Assembly (NCBI RefSeq): GCF_004135735.1 | Contig: NZ_CP012670.1 | Coordinates: 6,154,501 to 6,218,500 of the forward strand | Direction of reading: 5' to 3' | From: Sorangium cellulosum | GTDB lineage: Bacteria; Myxococcota_A; Polyangia; Polyangiales; Polyangiaceae | DNA: 64,000 nucleotides | In this document: piece after piece, positions 51,719 to 60,803 of the stretch | How positions within the stretch are numbered: the stretch's first letter is position 1 | How the letters are laid out: each line of letters starts with the position of its first letter | Position numbers and translations under genes: made by a program | The notes under the pieces: generated by a model | The model's database searches: none | What the model was told of the DNA's origin: nothing | Seen by the model: the letters and a program-made list of their open reading frames with translations, nothing else

Positions 51719-52222
51719 TCACCGGAGGCTTCGGCCCGGCTCCACGCAGATCCCGATGCAGTCGGCCCCGCCGTGCTTCGGGTCGCAGTCGTCCGAGGGG
51801 TCATCGATGCACGTGAGCCCCTTCGGGCACTCGAACCCCGCGAAGCCGCCGCACACCTCGGGCCTCGGCTCCACGCAGATCCCGATGCAGTCGGCCCCGC
51901 CGTGCTCCGGATCGCAGTCGTCCGAGGGGTCATCGATGCACGTGAGCCCCTCCGGGCACTCGAACCCCGCGAAGCCGCCGCACACCTCGGGCTCCGGCTC
52001 CACGCAGATCCCGATGCAGTCGGCCCCGCCGTGCTCCGGATCGCAGTCGTCGGAGGGATCGTCGACGCACTCGAGCCCCTCTGGACAGGGGGTCCCGAGG
52101 AACCCTCCGCACGTCTCCGTCGCGTGCGGCGCCTGCGTCTCGCCAGTGTCCCCGCCGCCATCGTTGTTGCAGCCTGCGAGCCCGATCACGATCAGCAAGA
52201 GAGCCAGTCCTGTGTGGCGCAT
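51719..52222 (-). CDS. Lipoprotein with three near-identical cysteine-rich repeats
   Basis: The 167-residue protein has a lipoprotein signal with IGLAGCNN and three tandem units of about 42 residues. Each unit has CGGF, then CPEGL, then DDPSDDCDP and ADCIGICVEP. The second and third unit differ in only a few residues and their DNA is likewise almost identical, so they arose by recent duplication. The cysteine pattern suggests a compact disulfide-bonded domain exposed on the cell surface. The unit looks like those scattered singly through other myxobacterial surface proteins. Confidence 0.8.
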   Translation of the reverse strand: MRHTGLALLLIVIGLAGCNNDGGGDTGETQAPHATETCGGFLGTPCPEGLECVDDPSDDCDPEHGGADCIGICVEPEPEVCGGFAGFECPEGLTCIDDPSDDCDPEHGGADCIGICVEPRPEVCGGFAGFECPKGLTCIDDPSDDCDPKHGGADCIGICVEPGRSLR

Positions 52223-52647
52223 CGAAACCTCCGAGATGCCTGTCCGAACCCCGTTGCGGCCACCGGGCGGTGGCCGCGCGACCCACGTGTGCACGGGCGC
52301 CGCCCGAGAGGACGCGCCCGGCCGGTCTCCGGGCCCCCGCAGGGCACGCGGTGGCCCGGGCTCGCCGGCAGGGCGTCCTCCACAGGGGCGGCGTTCCATC
52401 GCGCTCGCCATCAAGCAGGTTCGGTGCCACGGAAAACGCGTCGCTGTCCGCGCTGGATCCGGCGGCCTCCAGCGCGGGGACCGCGATCGAGATGTCTCGC
52501 TGTGTCCCGGGGTTGTGCCAGCGGCGCCGGTCAGGGGTTCGCGGCCTCATGGGCGGGGGCTCTCTCCCCTTGTGCGCCCGGGCGGCGTTGTGCGCCCGGG
52601 CGGCGTTGTGCGCCCGGGCGAGGGGTCGCGATCGGCCGCTGCCGGCG
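52223..52647. other. Gap between the two lipoprotein genes
   Basis: No gene is supported in these 425 bases. The right end has the 18-base tandem repeat listed next. The left part is the promoter region for the repeat lipoprotein gene on the minus strand. Confidence 0.45.
52570..52620. repeat. 18-base tandem repeat with a GCGCCCGGGC core
   Basis: The unit TTGTGCGCCCGGGCGGCG starts at 52570, 52588 and 52606 (last copy partial). Each contains the near-palindrome GCGCCCGGGC. It lies just downstream of the VWA lipoprotein stop codon and may act in transcript ending. Confidence 0.85.
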
Positions 52648-54624
52648 TCAGAACACCTGCAAGAGCCGGTCGAGCACGCCCCTCATGACGGGACTGTAGC
52701 CGGCGTACACGCCCTGCTGGGTGGGGATGGCCGGGCAGATCGAGCCCGTGACCCCTTGCTCCCCGAGCTCCCAGAGAAGCTGCAGCTGGCGGATGCTCGG
52801 GTACGCCTTGGCCTTGTACTGCGTCGACGTCCTCGGCAGGGGCTCCGCCGGGTCGTTTCCGGCTTCGGGCATGCACACCGGACTGTCGATGGGTTCGCCC
52901 GTTGCCGCCCTGCAATCGCACGAGCCGATCGCGTCGTCGCACGAGCGCGGCTCGATATCGAAGGTGCAAGCGTACTGGAGATCGCCGACGCTCACCGGCG
53001 AGATCGTGTACTCGCGGCCGTTGATCGCGTTCCACCCCGTCTCGTCCGGCTGGACGATCGGATCCCCGGTGATCGGGTTCGCGCCCGAGCGGGGCGCCAT
53101 CGACTCGATCATGAACGGGTCCCCGGGCGGGATGTGGTTCGCCGGATCGCCGAGGATGATGTCCCAGGTGCTGTTGAAGCCGGTGCCGGGCAGCGGGGCG
53201 CTGAGCTCGAAGGCGTCCTTGACGCCGCCGAGGATCCCGGTGGGCCCGATGTTCCCCTTCCGGGCGATGTCCTGCCACGGCACCCCGACGATGCCGGTGA
53301 ACACGACGTGCTGCGGCCCCCGGATGCGCGTGTTGCCGTCGGTCGGATCCAGATCCGAGAAGATCGGGTTCGGCACGAACTGTCCGGTCCGCGACACCAC
53401 GAAGGGCTCCGTGAGCGCGCGCTTGTACCGATCGATCGAGTAGAGGAAGTCGTACCCGAAGCGACGCTTCTGGTCCCAGCACCGGAGGTTCACCGGGTCC
53501 TCCGCCGCGGAGAGCCGGGCGGGCAGGCCATCAGGCCCCGTGCAGGTCGGGTCCACGGGGCATTCGGGAGGAGCAACCTGATAGCAGGACTTGCAGCACG
53601 GGTCGTTCGGGTCGACGGCGCACTCTTGCCGCGCTCGCCACATCCGGAAATTGCTCGCGGTCTGGGCGACGACATGGTTCATGCCCCCTTCCCGGATCGA
53701 GCAGTCGTTCTCGTCGGTGAGCATCACGATGAGCAGGAGCGAGTCGGGTCGGAGGAAGGCCCTCCGTTGCTCCAGGAGCACAGTGTCGACCCCCTGGGGG
53801 CTGGAGTTCCCGTCCGGGCCGATGATGATCTGCTCGTACGGCTCGGTATCGACGAGGAAGCGGTAGAAGCTCTCGAGCGGCGCCTCGAAGCCGCACCCTT
53901 GATCCCCGACCCCATCCAGCATGGCGCCGAGCTTGGTGGTGATCGCCGCCATGTCGGAGTCCCCTGCCGGCGCGTGGCGCCCGTCCGGATCCCACACGAG
54001 GAAGCCCTTGTTCTGGTAGGTCGGCAGGTCGTTCGTCGCGCTCTGCGGACTGGAGCGCGCGAGGAGGTGGGCCTTGTCGTCGTTCGAGAGGCTCGTGCTC
54101 GGATCCCGCCGACAGGCGCTCGCCCCGTAGCCGCCGAGGCTGCTGCTGATGACGCCGATGTGCATGTCGCGCACGGGGCTGTGCAGGCGCGAGCTGCCCT
54201 CCGGACACGGATCGAGCTCGCTCTCGGGCTGCGCCGAGGGGCCCACCGCGCCGCCGTCCGGGTACACGCAGAGCGGGTTCTTCAGGGCGTCAAAGAACGA
54301 CGCTGTGGTCCAGCGCAACTGCTCCTGCTTGTCCGCCATCGAGCCGGAGTTGTCGACCACGAAGAGGAGATCGACCTTGTCGGGCGTGAAATCCGGCGGC
54401 GGAGTCCAGCCGCCGACGCCGGTGGAGCTGACATCGGAGCCGCCGGCGCCGCCATAGCCGCCGGCGCCGCCATAGCCGCCCACGCTGACCGATGTGGTGG
54501 TGGGGCGGTCGCCCCCCGCGCCGTCGAGCCCCCCGCCGAGCGAGATATCCAACCGGCATCCACCGAGCGAGACGGCGCCCAGGGCGAGAAAGGGCAGTAC
54601 AGTTCGTGAGAGCGTCAAGTACAT
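52648..54624 (-). CDS. von Willebrand factor A lipoprotein
   Basis: The 658-residue protein has a lipobox SLGGC (Cys23), a Gly/Ser/Thr-rich spacer (residues 28-72), then a VWA-like domain beginning VDLLFVVDNSGSMADKQ, where DNSGS (91-95) is the metal-ion adhesion motif. A large second part contains many cysteine pairs (for example DPNDPCCKSCYQ and SCDCRAATG). The domain layout resembles large myxobacterial surface adhesins. It should be anchored in the outer membrane and could bind protein or polysaccharide ligands through metal. AGGAGGAAT precedes ATG 54624. Confidence 0.88.
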   Translation of the reverse strand: MYLTLSRTVLPFLALGAVSLGGCRLDISLGGGLDGAGGDRPTTTSVSVGGYGGAGGYGGAGGSDVSSTGVGGWTPPPDFTPDKVDLLFVVDNSGSMADKQEQLRWTTASFFDALKNPLCVYPDGGAVGPSAQPESELDPCPEGSSRLHSPVRDMHIGVISSSLGGYGASACRRDPSTSLSNDDKAHLLARSSPQSATNDLPTYQNKGFLVWDPDGRHAPAGDSDMAAITTKLGAMLDGVGDQGCGFEAPLESFYRFLVDTEPYEQIIIGPDGNSSPQGVDTVLLEQRRAFLRPDSLLLIVMLTDENDCSIREGGMNHVVAQTASNFRMWRARQECAVDPNDPCCKSCYQVAPPECPVDPTCTGPDGLPARLSAAEDPVNLRCWDQKRRFGYDFLYSIDRYKRALTEPFVVSRTGQFVPNPIFSDLDPTDGNTRIRGPQHVVFTGIVGVPWQDIARKGNIGPTGILGGVKDAFELSAPLPGTGFNSTWDIILGDPANHIPPGDPFMIESMAPRSGANPITGDPIVQPDETGWNAINGREYTISPVSVGDLQYACTFDIEPRSCDDAIGSCDCRAATGEPIDSPVCMPEAGNDPAEPLPRTSTQYKAKAYPSIRQLQLLWELGEQGVTGSICPAIPTQQGVYAGYSPVMRGVLDRLLQVF

Positions 54625-55204
54625 GATTCCTCCTGGAGCAGGGTCAGCGAGCACCGCTGAGGTCCAGCCGGGTCATGGCGGTAGTGGCCGCTCGATCGGC
54701 TTTCCATTTCAAAAAGCATCCTCTTCATTCACCGGACATCGCATGAGCCGCCGCGCCGTCCTGCCGGCGAAGCGCCGTCCGGAGCACGCACGTATCCCGA
54801 GGACCGAGCAGCCCGGCGCGCCATGACGACAAGGAAGGCAAGGAAGAGCGCCAGAGCGAGCCCGACACGGGAAGGGACCCCAGAGACACCTCGCTCTCTG
54901 TGCCAGAGTGTGCCGATGGTCTGGTGTCGCCTCGCGCTGCTTCGCTGTCGCCCGTGCTCTCCCTGGTCGCATGGGCGGCCTCGTCGATCTGCCCGGCCCC
55001 CGGGAGGGTGCTCGGTGCGCGGGCGGGATCCCTCGCCTGAACCTCTCGGCTCCTGCGCGGCCGGAGGAGAGAGGGCTATTCCGGCGCTCCCCGACGAGCT
55101 GCGGCGCAGCCCGAGCCGTCGGTCGATCTCGCTCGGGATACCGCGGCATCGCATCGCCCGCCCTCGCCGGGACCGGGCCGCTCGCGCCCCTCCGTCCGAC
55201 AGGG
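54625..55204. other. Gap with no convincing gene
   Basis: About 580 bases between the VWA gene's start and the end of the sigma-operon gene. All frames are open to some length but none has codon preference or a start with ribosome site. The region near 54700-54730 is AT-richer (TTTCATTTCAAAAAGC), a likely promoter area for the VWA gene. Confidence 0.45.
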
Positions 55205-56305
55205 CTAGTACGTGAAGGCCTGGAGTCGCGCGACGTGCGGGCTCATCGGATAGGCCTGCAGGAACGCGCGCGCGCGCTGCGCCGCCGCCGCGCGCTGGCC
55301 AGCGTGCCAGAGCGCTTCGATGGTGAGCGCCTCCCGCTCCTGCGCCAGCGCGCCTCCCGGGAAGCGGACCCGCGCCTCCTCGGCGATCCTCAGGGCGCCA
55401 CCGGCGTCGCCGCGCCGGAGCGCCGCGCGCGCCTCGCCGAGGAGCCTCAGCTCCTCGCGCAGCCGGCTCTCCGGCAGGGCCGCCGCGCTGGGCGCCCCGG
55501 CCGCGCCGGGTGCGGCGACGCCGGTCTGCGGCGCCGACGCGACGGGCGCCGCCTCGGCGATCTCTGCCGCGGACGGGGACGGCGCGGCGGCGGCGGGCGC
55601 CGATCGCGAGGCGCCCCGCTTCGGGGCCACCGCGGCCTGCCCCGCAGGGGCCGCGACCGCGCGAGGCGCGCGGGACGCGGGCGCCTCGGCCAGCCCAGCC
55701 GCGCCCGCCAGCAGCGCCCTGGCCGACGAGGCCGCCCCGGCCGGCGGGACGGCCCCGGCCGGCGGGGGCGCGGGCGGAGGCGCGGCGGTCTGCACGGCCG
55801 CGCCGCGGCCCGCCGGCGCGACGCTCGCGACGGCCGGGCGGGCCGCTGCCGGCGACGCCGCGCTCGGCGTGTCCACGGCGGCGTAGCCGGCGAGGAACAG
55901 CCCCCCGCACGCCGCGCCGAAGAGCATCGACTTCACGATGCCCGCCGTGCCGGCCGCGCCGGCCGCGCTCGCGAGGCCCCCGCCTCCCAGGACGGCCGCG
56001 ACCTTGCCCGCCGGCGCCGCGGCGGCCGCGACCTTGCCCGCCGGCGCCGCGGCGGCCGCGACCTTGCCCGCCGGCGCCGCGGCGGCCGCGCAGCCCGGGT
56101 CCACCGGCAGCGCCCCGCCCCCGGCGCCCTGAGCAACACCGCCGAGGGCCCCTCCCCCGGCCAGACCGATCTGCGCGGCCATCGCGGCCCACACCTGCTC
56201 CTGCGCGCCGTCGGGGGGATCCACCGACGGGGCCGCGCGGAGCAGCTCGCGCTCTGTCCCGAGCGAGCTCGCCTCCGCATCGAGCCATCTCACGGGATCG
56301 CTCAT
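55205..56305 (-). CDS. Single-span membrane protein coupled to an ECF sigma factor, candidate anti-sigma factor
   Basis: The 366-residue protein has about 50 N-terminal residues without helix-breaking features (DPVRWLDAEASSLGTERELL), an Ala/Gly repeat part with three ten-residue AAAPAGKVAA units, one membrane helix around residues 120-145 (KSMLFGAACGGLFLAGYAAV), then a Pro/Ala-rich region and a C-terminal helical TPR-like domain (ARAALRRGDAGGALRIAEEA, QRARAFLQAYPMSPH). Its ATG overlaps the sigma factor stop in ATGA. N-inside topology with a sigma-coupled gene is the normal plan of anti-sigma factors; no zinc-binding (ZAS) motif is seen, so the call is inference. Similar sigma-linked genes exist in other myxobacteria. 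Confidence 0.7.
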   Translation of the reverse strand: MSDPVRWLDAEASSLGTERELLRAAPSVDPPDGAQEQVWAAMAAQIGLAGGGALGGVAQGAGGGALPVDPGCAAAAAPAGKVAAAAAPAGKVAAAAAPAGKVAAVLGGGGLASAAGAAGTAGIVKSMLFGAACGGLFLAGYAAVDTPSAASPAAARPAVASVAPAGRGAAVQTAAPPPAPPPAGAVPPAGAASSARALLAGAAGLAEAPASRAPRAVAAPAGQAAVAPKRGASRSAPAAAAPSPSAAEIAEAAPVASAPQTGVAAPGAAGAPSAAALPESRLREELRLLGEARAALRRGDAGGALRIAEEARVRFPGGALAQEREALTIEALWHAGQRAAAAQRARAFLQAYPMSPHVARLQAFTY

Positions 56306-57045
56306 CGCCCACCTCCCGCGCGCTTCCATGCGGGCCGCCGTTCGACGCCGGACAGGGCGAGCGCCGGCTCCGGCCCCTCCGGATCCTCCGGCGAGCGCTT
56401 CACGGCCGTGAGCCCCGAACCGACGGCCCCCGCCTTCAGCACCGGTTGCGATTTCGAGACCACGCGCCCTCCCACCCGGAACTGGTCGCGCGCGTTCAGG
56501 CGCGCAACCGCGCGGCGGAACGCGTCGCGGGCGAGGCGGAGGCGCGAGTACACCGTCCCCAGCGGGACATCGAGCAGCTCGGCCACCTCCTCGCCGCTCA
56601 TGCCGTCGAGCTCGAACAGCGTGAACACGGCGCGCTGCTCGAGGGGGAGCTCGTCCAGGATCGCCTCGAGCAGCACGATCGCCTGCCGCCGCTCCGCCTC
56701 CGCGCCGACATCGACCCGGTCATCGGCGCAATCGAGCAACGGCTCGTCGTCGTGGGCGCGCCGCCTCATGTGCGCAAGCTTGCGCCGGTCGCGCGCGACA
56801 TGAAAACAGATGCTGTAAAGCCATGTTGTAATCTTCGACCTACCCTCGAACTCGGCGAGACGCCGATGGACGACCAGAAACACGTCCTGGACGGCATCGG
56901 CGGCATCGCTCTCGGGCACGCCGAGCCGGCGGAGCGACCGCCATACGAACCGGAAATGGTGCGCATAGACCTCTCCGAAGGTCATGCTGTCCTGCCGCCT
57001 CTCGCCATGCTGCCCCCCTTCGTGGTGGGTCCGGGGCGTCGCCAT
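56302..57045 (-). CDS. ECF sigma factor
   Basis: The 247-residue protein has ECF region 2 (YAHHFRFVWRSLRRLGVPES, DAVQDVFLVVHRRLAEFEG, ITTWLYSICFHVARDRRK) and region 4 (ILDELPLEQRAVFTLFELDG, EEVAELLDVPLGTVYSRLRLARDAF). About 45 extra residues follow region 4, ending in RPAWKRAGGGR; such tails can act as extra regulatory sections. It lies in an operon between an exported protein gene (nine-base gap) and the membrane protein gene (four-base overlap). ATG 56985 (MTFGEVYAHH) is an alternative start; I chose 57045 because it is closer to the upstream stop. Confidence 0.93.
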   Translation of the reverse strand: MATPRTHHEGGQHGERRQDSMTFGEVYAHHFRFVWRSLRRLGVPESDAADAVQDVFLVVHRRLAEFEGRSKITTWLYSICFHVARDRRKLAHMRRRAHDDEPLLDCADDRVDVGAEAERRQAIVLLEAILDELPLEQRAVFTLFELDGMSGEEVAELLDVPLGTVYSRLRLARDAFRRAVARLNARDQFRVGGRVVSKSQPVLKAGAVGSGLTAVKRSPEDPEGPEPALALSGVERRPAWKRAGGGR

Positions 57046-57053
57046 CACACGAA

Positions 57054-58187
57054 TCACCAGATCGACAGCCGGGCGCCGACGCCCACGAGCAGCCCCACCG
57101 GGGCGGAATCGAGCACGACGTCGCTGGTCCCCGGCGCATCGGTCGCCGGCATCTCGCCGCTCCCGGTCCGGTCGCCGCGCTCGACCGTGAAGCGCGCGCG
57201 CGTGACCGGCACGAGGAGCGTCGCGCGCGCAGACCAGCCCAGCGGCCCGTGGAGCGGCCCCTCGGCGAGGGCCGCGCCGCCGACGGCGAACCAGGGCACG
57301 GCCTCCTCGCGATTCACGGGGAATCCCTCGCCCGCGCCGTGGACGGCGCCGAGGAGCGACGCCGCGCAGGTCGAGAGCCGCGGCCCGTCCCGGCGGCCGG
57401 CGACGGTCACGCAGCCGCGCAGCGTCGTGGCGGCGAGCTGGGTGATGGCGACCCCCGAAAGGAACGTGATGCCGCGTTGCGGCAACCACACCGCGCCGAG
57501 GCCGGCGGACCAGACGCCGCGGCGCAGGGAGACATCGGCCAGGACGGCGGCCCGGAACGCATCGAGCATGCCCACGGTCTGGGCGGCGCCGAGCTCCGCC
57601 TCGAGATCCCAGCGCGGCGGCGCGACCCGGGACGGCGCCGGCGCAGGCGTAGCCCTCTGGACCGGGGCCACCGGCGCGGGCAGCGGGGCGGGCGGCGGCG
57701 GGGCGGGCGGCGGCGGGGCGGGCGGCGGCGGGGCGGGCGGCGGCGGGGCGGGCGGCGGCGGGGCGAGCTCCGGCATCGGCGCGGGCTCGCTGTCGAGCAG
57801 GATGGCGATGGTCAGCGCCAGCGCGTCGGCGAGCTCGTCGCACGTCGGCGCCTGCTCCGACGAGAGCCTCCGGGCACGCCCCCCCGCCTGGAGGACCGCG
57901 GTATAGCGCGGCCCGTCGCGGTGGATGCGGACCTCGAGCTCGGGCGGGACGCCGTCGTCGCTCACCGGGGCGCTCACCGGATCGAGCGCGGGCCGCTGCA
58001 TCATGCGCTCGACCGCGACGGCGAGGGACGGCGCGTCGGGGCAGTCGGACGCCTCGGGCTCCCTGTGAACCACGAGCCGCGGGCGCGGCCGGCCCTCGGC
58101 CTGGGCGGCGCGCAGCGAGCCGGGCGCGAGCGTGCAGAGGACCAGGACGCAGAGCGCGCCCAGGCGCACGGGACGAGGGCAGATCAC
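57054..58187 (-). CDS. Exported protein with a proline repeat, first gene of the sigma operon
   Basis: The 377-residue protein has a signal peptide ending around LRAAQA, a globular N-terminal part with LVVHREPEASDCPDAPSLAV and TCDELADALALTIAILLDSE, a run of five PPPPA units (about residues 137-165), and a C-terminal beta-rich part (WDLEAELGAAQTVGMLDAF ... GLLVGVGARLSIW) that could form an outer-membrane barrel-like domain. The final aromatic residue Trp is typical of outer-membrane proteins. It is coupled to the ECF sigma factor, so it may be a sensor or target of the system. No named family is recognised. Confidence 0.75.
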   Translation of the reverse strand: MICPRPVRLGALCVLVLCTLAPGSLRAAQAEGRPRPRLVVHREPEASDCPDAPSLAVAVERMMQRPALDPVSAPVSDDGVPPELEVRIHRDGPRYTAVLQAGGRARRLSSEQAPTCDELADALALTIAILLDSEPAPMPELAPPPPAPPPPAPPPPAPPPPAPPPPAPLPAPVAPVQRATPAPAPSRVAPPRWDLEAELGAAQTVGMLDAFRAAVLADVSLRRGVWSAGLGAVWLPQRGITFLSGVAITQLAATTLRGCVTVAGRRDGPRLSTCAASLLGAVHGAGEGFPVNREEAVPWFAVGGAALAEGPLHGPLGWSARATLLVPVTRARFTVERGDRTGSGEMPATDAPGTSDVVLDSAPVGLLVGVGARLSIW

Positions 58188-58352
58188 GGGGCCTCTTTAT
58201 CGCAAGGCAGAGAGCGAGCGGAGCTAGGACGCGCCGGCCTCGCCCAGCTTGGGCCGGAGCGCTCCGGCGGCGCGGCCGGCGCGCGCACGCCGGCCTCGCC
58301 GGGACCTCGATAAGGCCGATGGCGCCGCGGAGAATAGGATAGAGTGGCCGCC

Positions 58353-58730
58353 ATGAACGCGTACGACCTGGTGACGTGCACGAGCTGCTACGGCGAGGGT
58401 GAGATCAACACGGACTCCGGCCCCTACCTGTGCCGGGATTGCCACGGCAATGGCCGCATCCTCCCGACGGGGGAGCAGATCGAGGAGCGCATCCGCGAGA
58501 TCGAGGTCGATCTGGAGCGCCGCCCCCTCGAGGCGCGCCCGGAGACCCGGTGGCTCCTGTTCGAGCTGCGGCGCACGCGCAAGCTGCTCTGGCAGATCCG
58601 ATCGTACTGCGAGGAGGCGCAGACCGACGAGGAGCGGGCGCTCCTCGTCAAGGTCCGCGATCTGGCGGACGCGGCGGTGGCCCCGAGGAGCCCGGCGCTG
58701 CCGCGCGAGCTGCTCCCGGAAGACGCCTGA
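58353..58730 (+). CDS. Small protein with a DnaJ-type zinc finger
   Basis: The 125-residue protein has two C-x2-C-x-G-x-G motifs, CTSCYGEGE and CRDCHGNGR, at residues 9-35, the arrangement of DnaJ zinc-finger halves. The rest is a basic helical part (RRTRKLLWQIRSYCEEAQ). No J domain is present. Such stand-alone fingers act in chaperone or assembly roles in other proteins; this one is unassigned. Start: ATG 58353 is within the expected window; GTG 58344 has a better-spaced AGGATAGA and is an alternative. Confidence 0.75.
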   Translation: MNAYDLVTCTSCYGEGEINTDSGPYLCRDCHGNGRILPTGEQIEERIREIEVDLERRPLEARPETRWLLFELRRTRKLLWQIRSYCEEAQTDEERALLVKVRDLADAAVAPRSPALPRELLPEDA

Positions 58731-58861
58731 CGCCCAGCGAGCGCCCGGGCGACGCCGCCGGCGGGCCCCCGCCCGCGTCCTCGCGCCCCGCTGCCCCGGA
58801 CACCGCCCCCGCGTGGACGGCGCGCCGGGCCCGTCGGACCGCGGCACCCCGGCGCGCGCCG

Positions 58862-59758
58862 TCAGCCCTTCACCGCGCCCGCGGTCAGCCCGGCGAGGAT
58901 CCGCCGCTGGAACACCAGCGTCAGCACGACGAGCGGCACGGTCACGACGATCGACGCCGCCATGGTCGGCCCCCAGGGGATCTCGTACATCGCGCTGGTG
59001 GACGTCGAGAACGCCTGGATCGCGTAGGTCACCGTGCGCTTGTCCGGCGTCTGGGTGAAGGAGAGCGCGAACAGGAACTCGTTCCAGGCGGCGATGAAGG
59101 CGAGGATGCCCGTCGTGGCCATCCCGGGCACCGAGAGCGGCAGCATGATCCTGGTGAACACCTGCCAGGGCGTCGCGCCGTCGACGTAGGCCGCCTCCTC
59201 GACCTCGCGCGGGATCGCCTTCAGGAAGCCGGTGAGCACCCAGACCGTGAAGGGGAGCGTGAAGATGAGGTACGTCAGGATCAGCGCGGGGAGCTGATTG
59301 TAGAGCCCGAAGAAATTGACCATCTCGAACAGGGCGCCGAGGACCGCGATCTGCGGGAAGATGGTCATCGCCAGGACCGTGTAGAGCACGACGCTGCGCC
59401 CGCGGAACCGGAACCTGCCGAGGGAGTAGGCGGCGAGCGAGCCGACGGCGAGCGAGAGCAGCGTGACCGACACGGCGACGATCACGCTGTTCAGGAGCGC
59501 CGTCTGGAACTGGCCGTTTTCCAGCACGGCGCGGTAGTTGTCGAGCGTCACGCGGGAGGGCCAGTAGCGCACCGGGGTCGTGAAGAGCTCGTCGTCCGGC
59601 TTGATGGACGAGATGAACGCCCAGACGAACGGGAACACGGTGAACACGAGGACCGAGGCGACGAGCAGATAGAACACCACCCGCAGGGCGATCTGCCCGC
59701 CATGCGGGCCGTGTCGGCCCGGGAGCGGCCCGGCGGGGGCCTCAGGAGAGCCGTTCAT
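58862..59758 (-). CDS. ABC sugar transporter permease, MalG type
   Basis: The 298-residue protein has six membrane helices (the first around VVFYLLVASVLVFTVFPFVW) and the EAA loop EEAAYVDGATPWQVFTRIMLPL (residues near 190-211), where the cytoplasmic ATPase docks. Family position (TLDNYRAVL after the first helix) fits MalG/CUT1 permeases. It is the third gene of the minus-strand set after the binding protein and the other permease, one base after the latter's stop. The ATPase gene is missing here. Substrate is probably an oligosaccharide or disaccharide; I cannot name it. Confidence 0.93.
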   Translation of the reverse strand: MNGSPEAPAGPLPGRHGPHGGQIALRVVFYLLVASVLVFTVFPFVWAFISSIKPDDELFTTPVRYWPSRVTLDNYRAVLENGQFQTALLNSVIVAVSVTLLSLAVGSLAAYSLGRFRFRGRSVVLYTVLAMTIFPQIAVLGALFEMVNFFGLYNQLPALILTYLIFTLPFTVWVLTGFLKAIPREVEEAAYVDGATPWQVFTRIMLPLSVPGMATTGILAFIAAWNEFLFALSFTQTPDKRTVTYAIQAFSTSTSAMYEIPWGPTMAASIVVTVPLVVLTLVFQRRILAGLTAGAVKG

Positions 59759-59759
59759 T

Positions 59760-60692
59760 TCACGCCTCCTCGGTGCGGAACACCGCGAGATAGATCAGGA
59801 TGAACACGGCGATGATCAGGAACAGGGCGACGGAGATCGCCGAGCCGTAGCCGATGTCCGAGATGCTGACGAGCGTCTGCTGGGCGTAGGTCGCCATGGT
59901 CTGCATGTCCGGCCGGTTGCCGAACATGACGAAGAAGACGTCGAAGACCCGGAGCGCGTCGAGCGTGCGGAAGATGAGCGCGACGAGGAGCGACGGCTTG
60001 AGCAGCGGCAGGGTGATCCGGGTGAACTGCTGGAGCGCCGTCGCGCCGTCGACGCGGGCGGCCTCGTAGAGGTCGCTCGGGATGAGCTGCAGGCCGGCGA
60101 GCAGGAGGAGCGCCATGAACGGCGTCGTCTTCCAGATGTCGATGAGCGCCACGGCCCAGAACGACACGTCCGGATCGGCGACGAACGCGATGTTCCGGTC
60201 CAGGATCCCCAGGCGGTTCACGAGGAGGTCGTTGAACACGCCATAGACGTCGTTGTACATCCATTTCCACATCTGGGCGGAGATGACGGTCGGGATCGCC
60301 CAGGGGATGAGCATCGCCGCGCGCACCGCGGACCGCCCCTTGAACCGCGAGTTGACGATGAGCGCGACGCCGAGGCCGAGGGCGAGCTCGCTCAGCACGG
60401 TGACGACCGTGAAGAGGACCGTGAGCAGGACCGCGTCGTGGAAATAGCTGTCCTGCGCGAGATCCGCGTAGTTCTGCGCGCCGATGAACGCGGCCGGCTC
60501 CCCGGCGCCGAGCCGCGCGTTCGTGAAGCTCAGGTAGAACGTCTGGGCCAGCGGGTAGAGCGCGATGAAGGCGACGACCAGGAGCGTCGGCAGCAGGAAG
60601 AGCCAGGCGCGCGTGGTCAGCCGCCTCTCGAACGACGCGCCGCGGGCGGGGGCCGGCCCGATCGTGGTGCTGGGGTTCGCCGGCGTGCTCAT
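59760..60692 (-). CDS. ABC sugar transporter permease, MalF type
   Basis: The 310-residue protein has membrane helices (first AWLFLLPTLLVVAFIALYPL), a CUT1-type LSFTNARLGAGEPAAFIG periplasmic loop and the EAA motif YEAARVDGATALQQFTRITLPLL. It pairs with the MalG-type protein to make the membrane channel. The start lies 120 bases after the binding protein's stop, and the gap starts with a hairpin that has the stop codon in its loop. Confidence 0.92.
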   Translation of the reverse strand: MSTPANPSTTIGPAPARGASFERRLTTRAWLFLLPTLLVVAFIALYPLAQTFYLSFTNARLGAGEPAAFIGAQNYADLAQDSYFHDAVLLTVLFTVVTVLSELALGLGVALIVNSRFKGRSAVRAAMLIPWAIPTVISAQMWKWMYNDVYGVFNDLLVNRLGILDRNIAFVADPDVSFWAVALIDIWKTTPFMALLLLAGLQLIPSDLYEAARVDGATALQQFTRITLPLLKPSLLVALIFRTLDALRVFDVFFVMFGNRPDMQTMATYAQQTLVSISDIGYGSAISVALFLIIAVFILIYLAVFRTEEA

Positions 60693-60803
60693 GGATAAGC
60701 TCCGTTCCTCGGAAGTTGGTGTGGCCGGAACCGGAAGGACCGGGAGAGGATCGCGCGGGCGGCGCCGCGACCCGGAGGGGCCGCGCGGCCGCCGGCGCGA
60801 TCG

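Noticed and set aside
52223..52647. Upstream extension of the repeat lipoprotein gene
   Set aside because: The frame is open, but the lipoprotein signal starts at ATG 52222, and the upstream part has no coding character.
54625..55204. Small genes in the gap before the VWA lipoprotein
   Set aside because: Open frames exist on both strands but none has a ribosome site, codon preference or recognisable domain.
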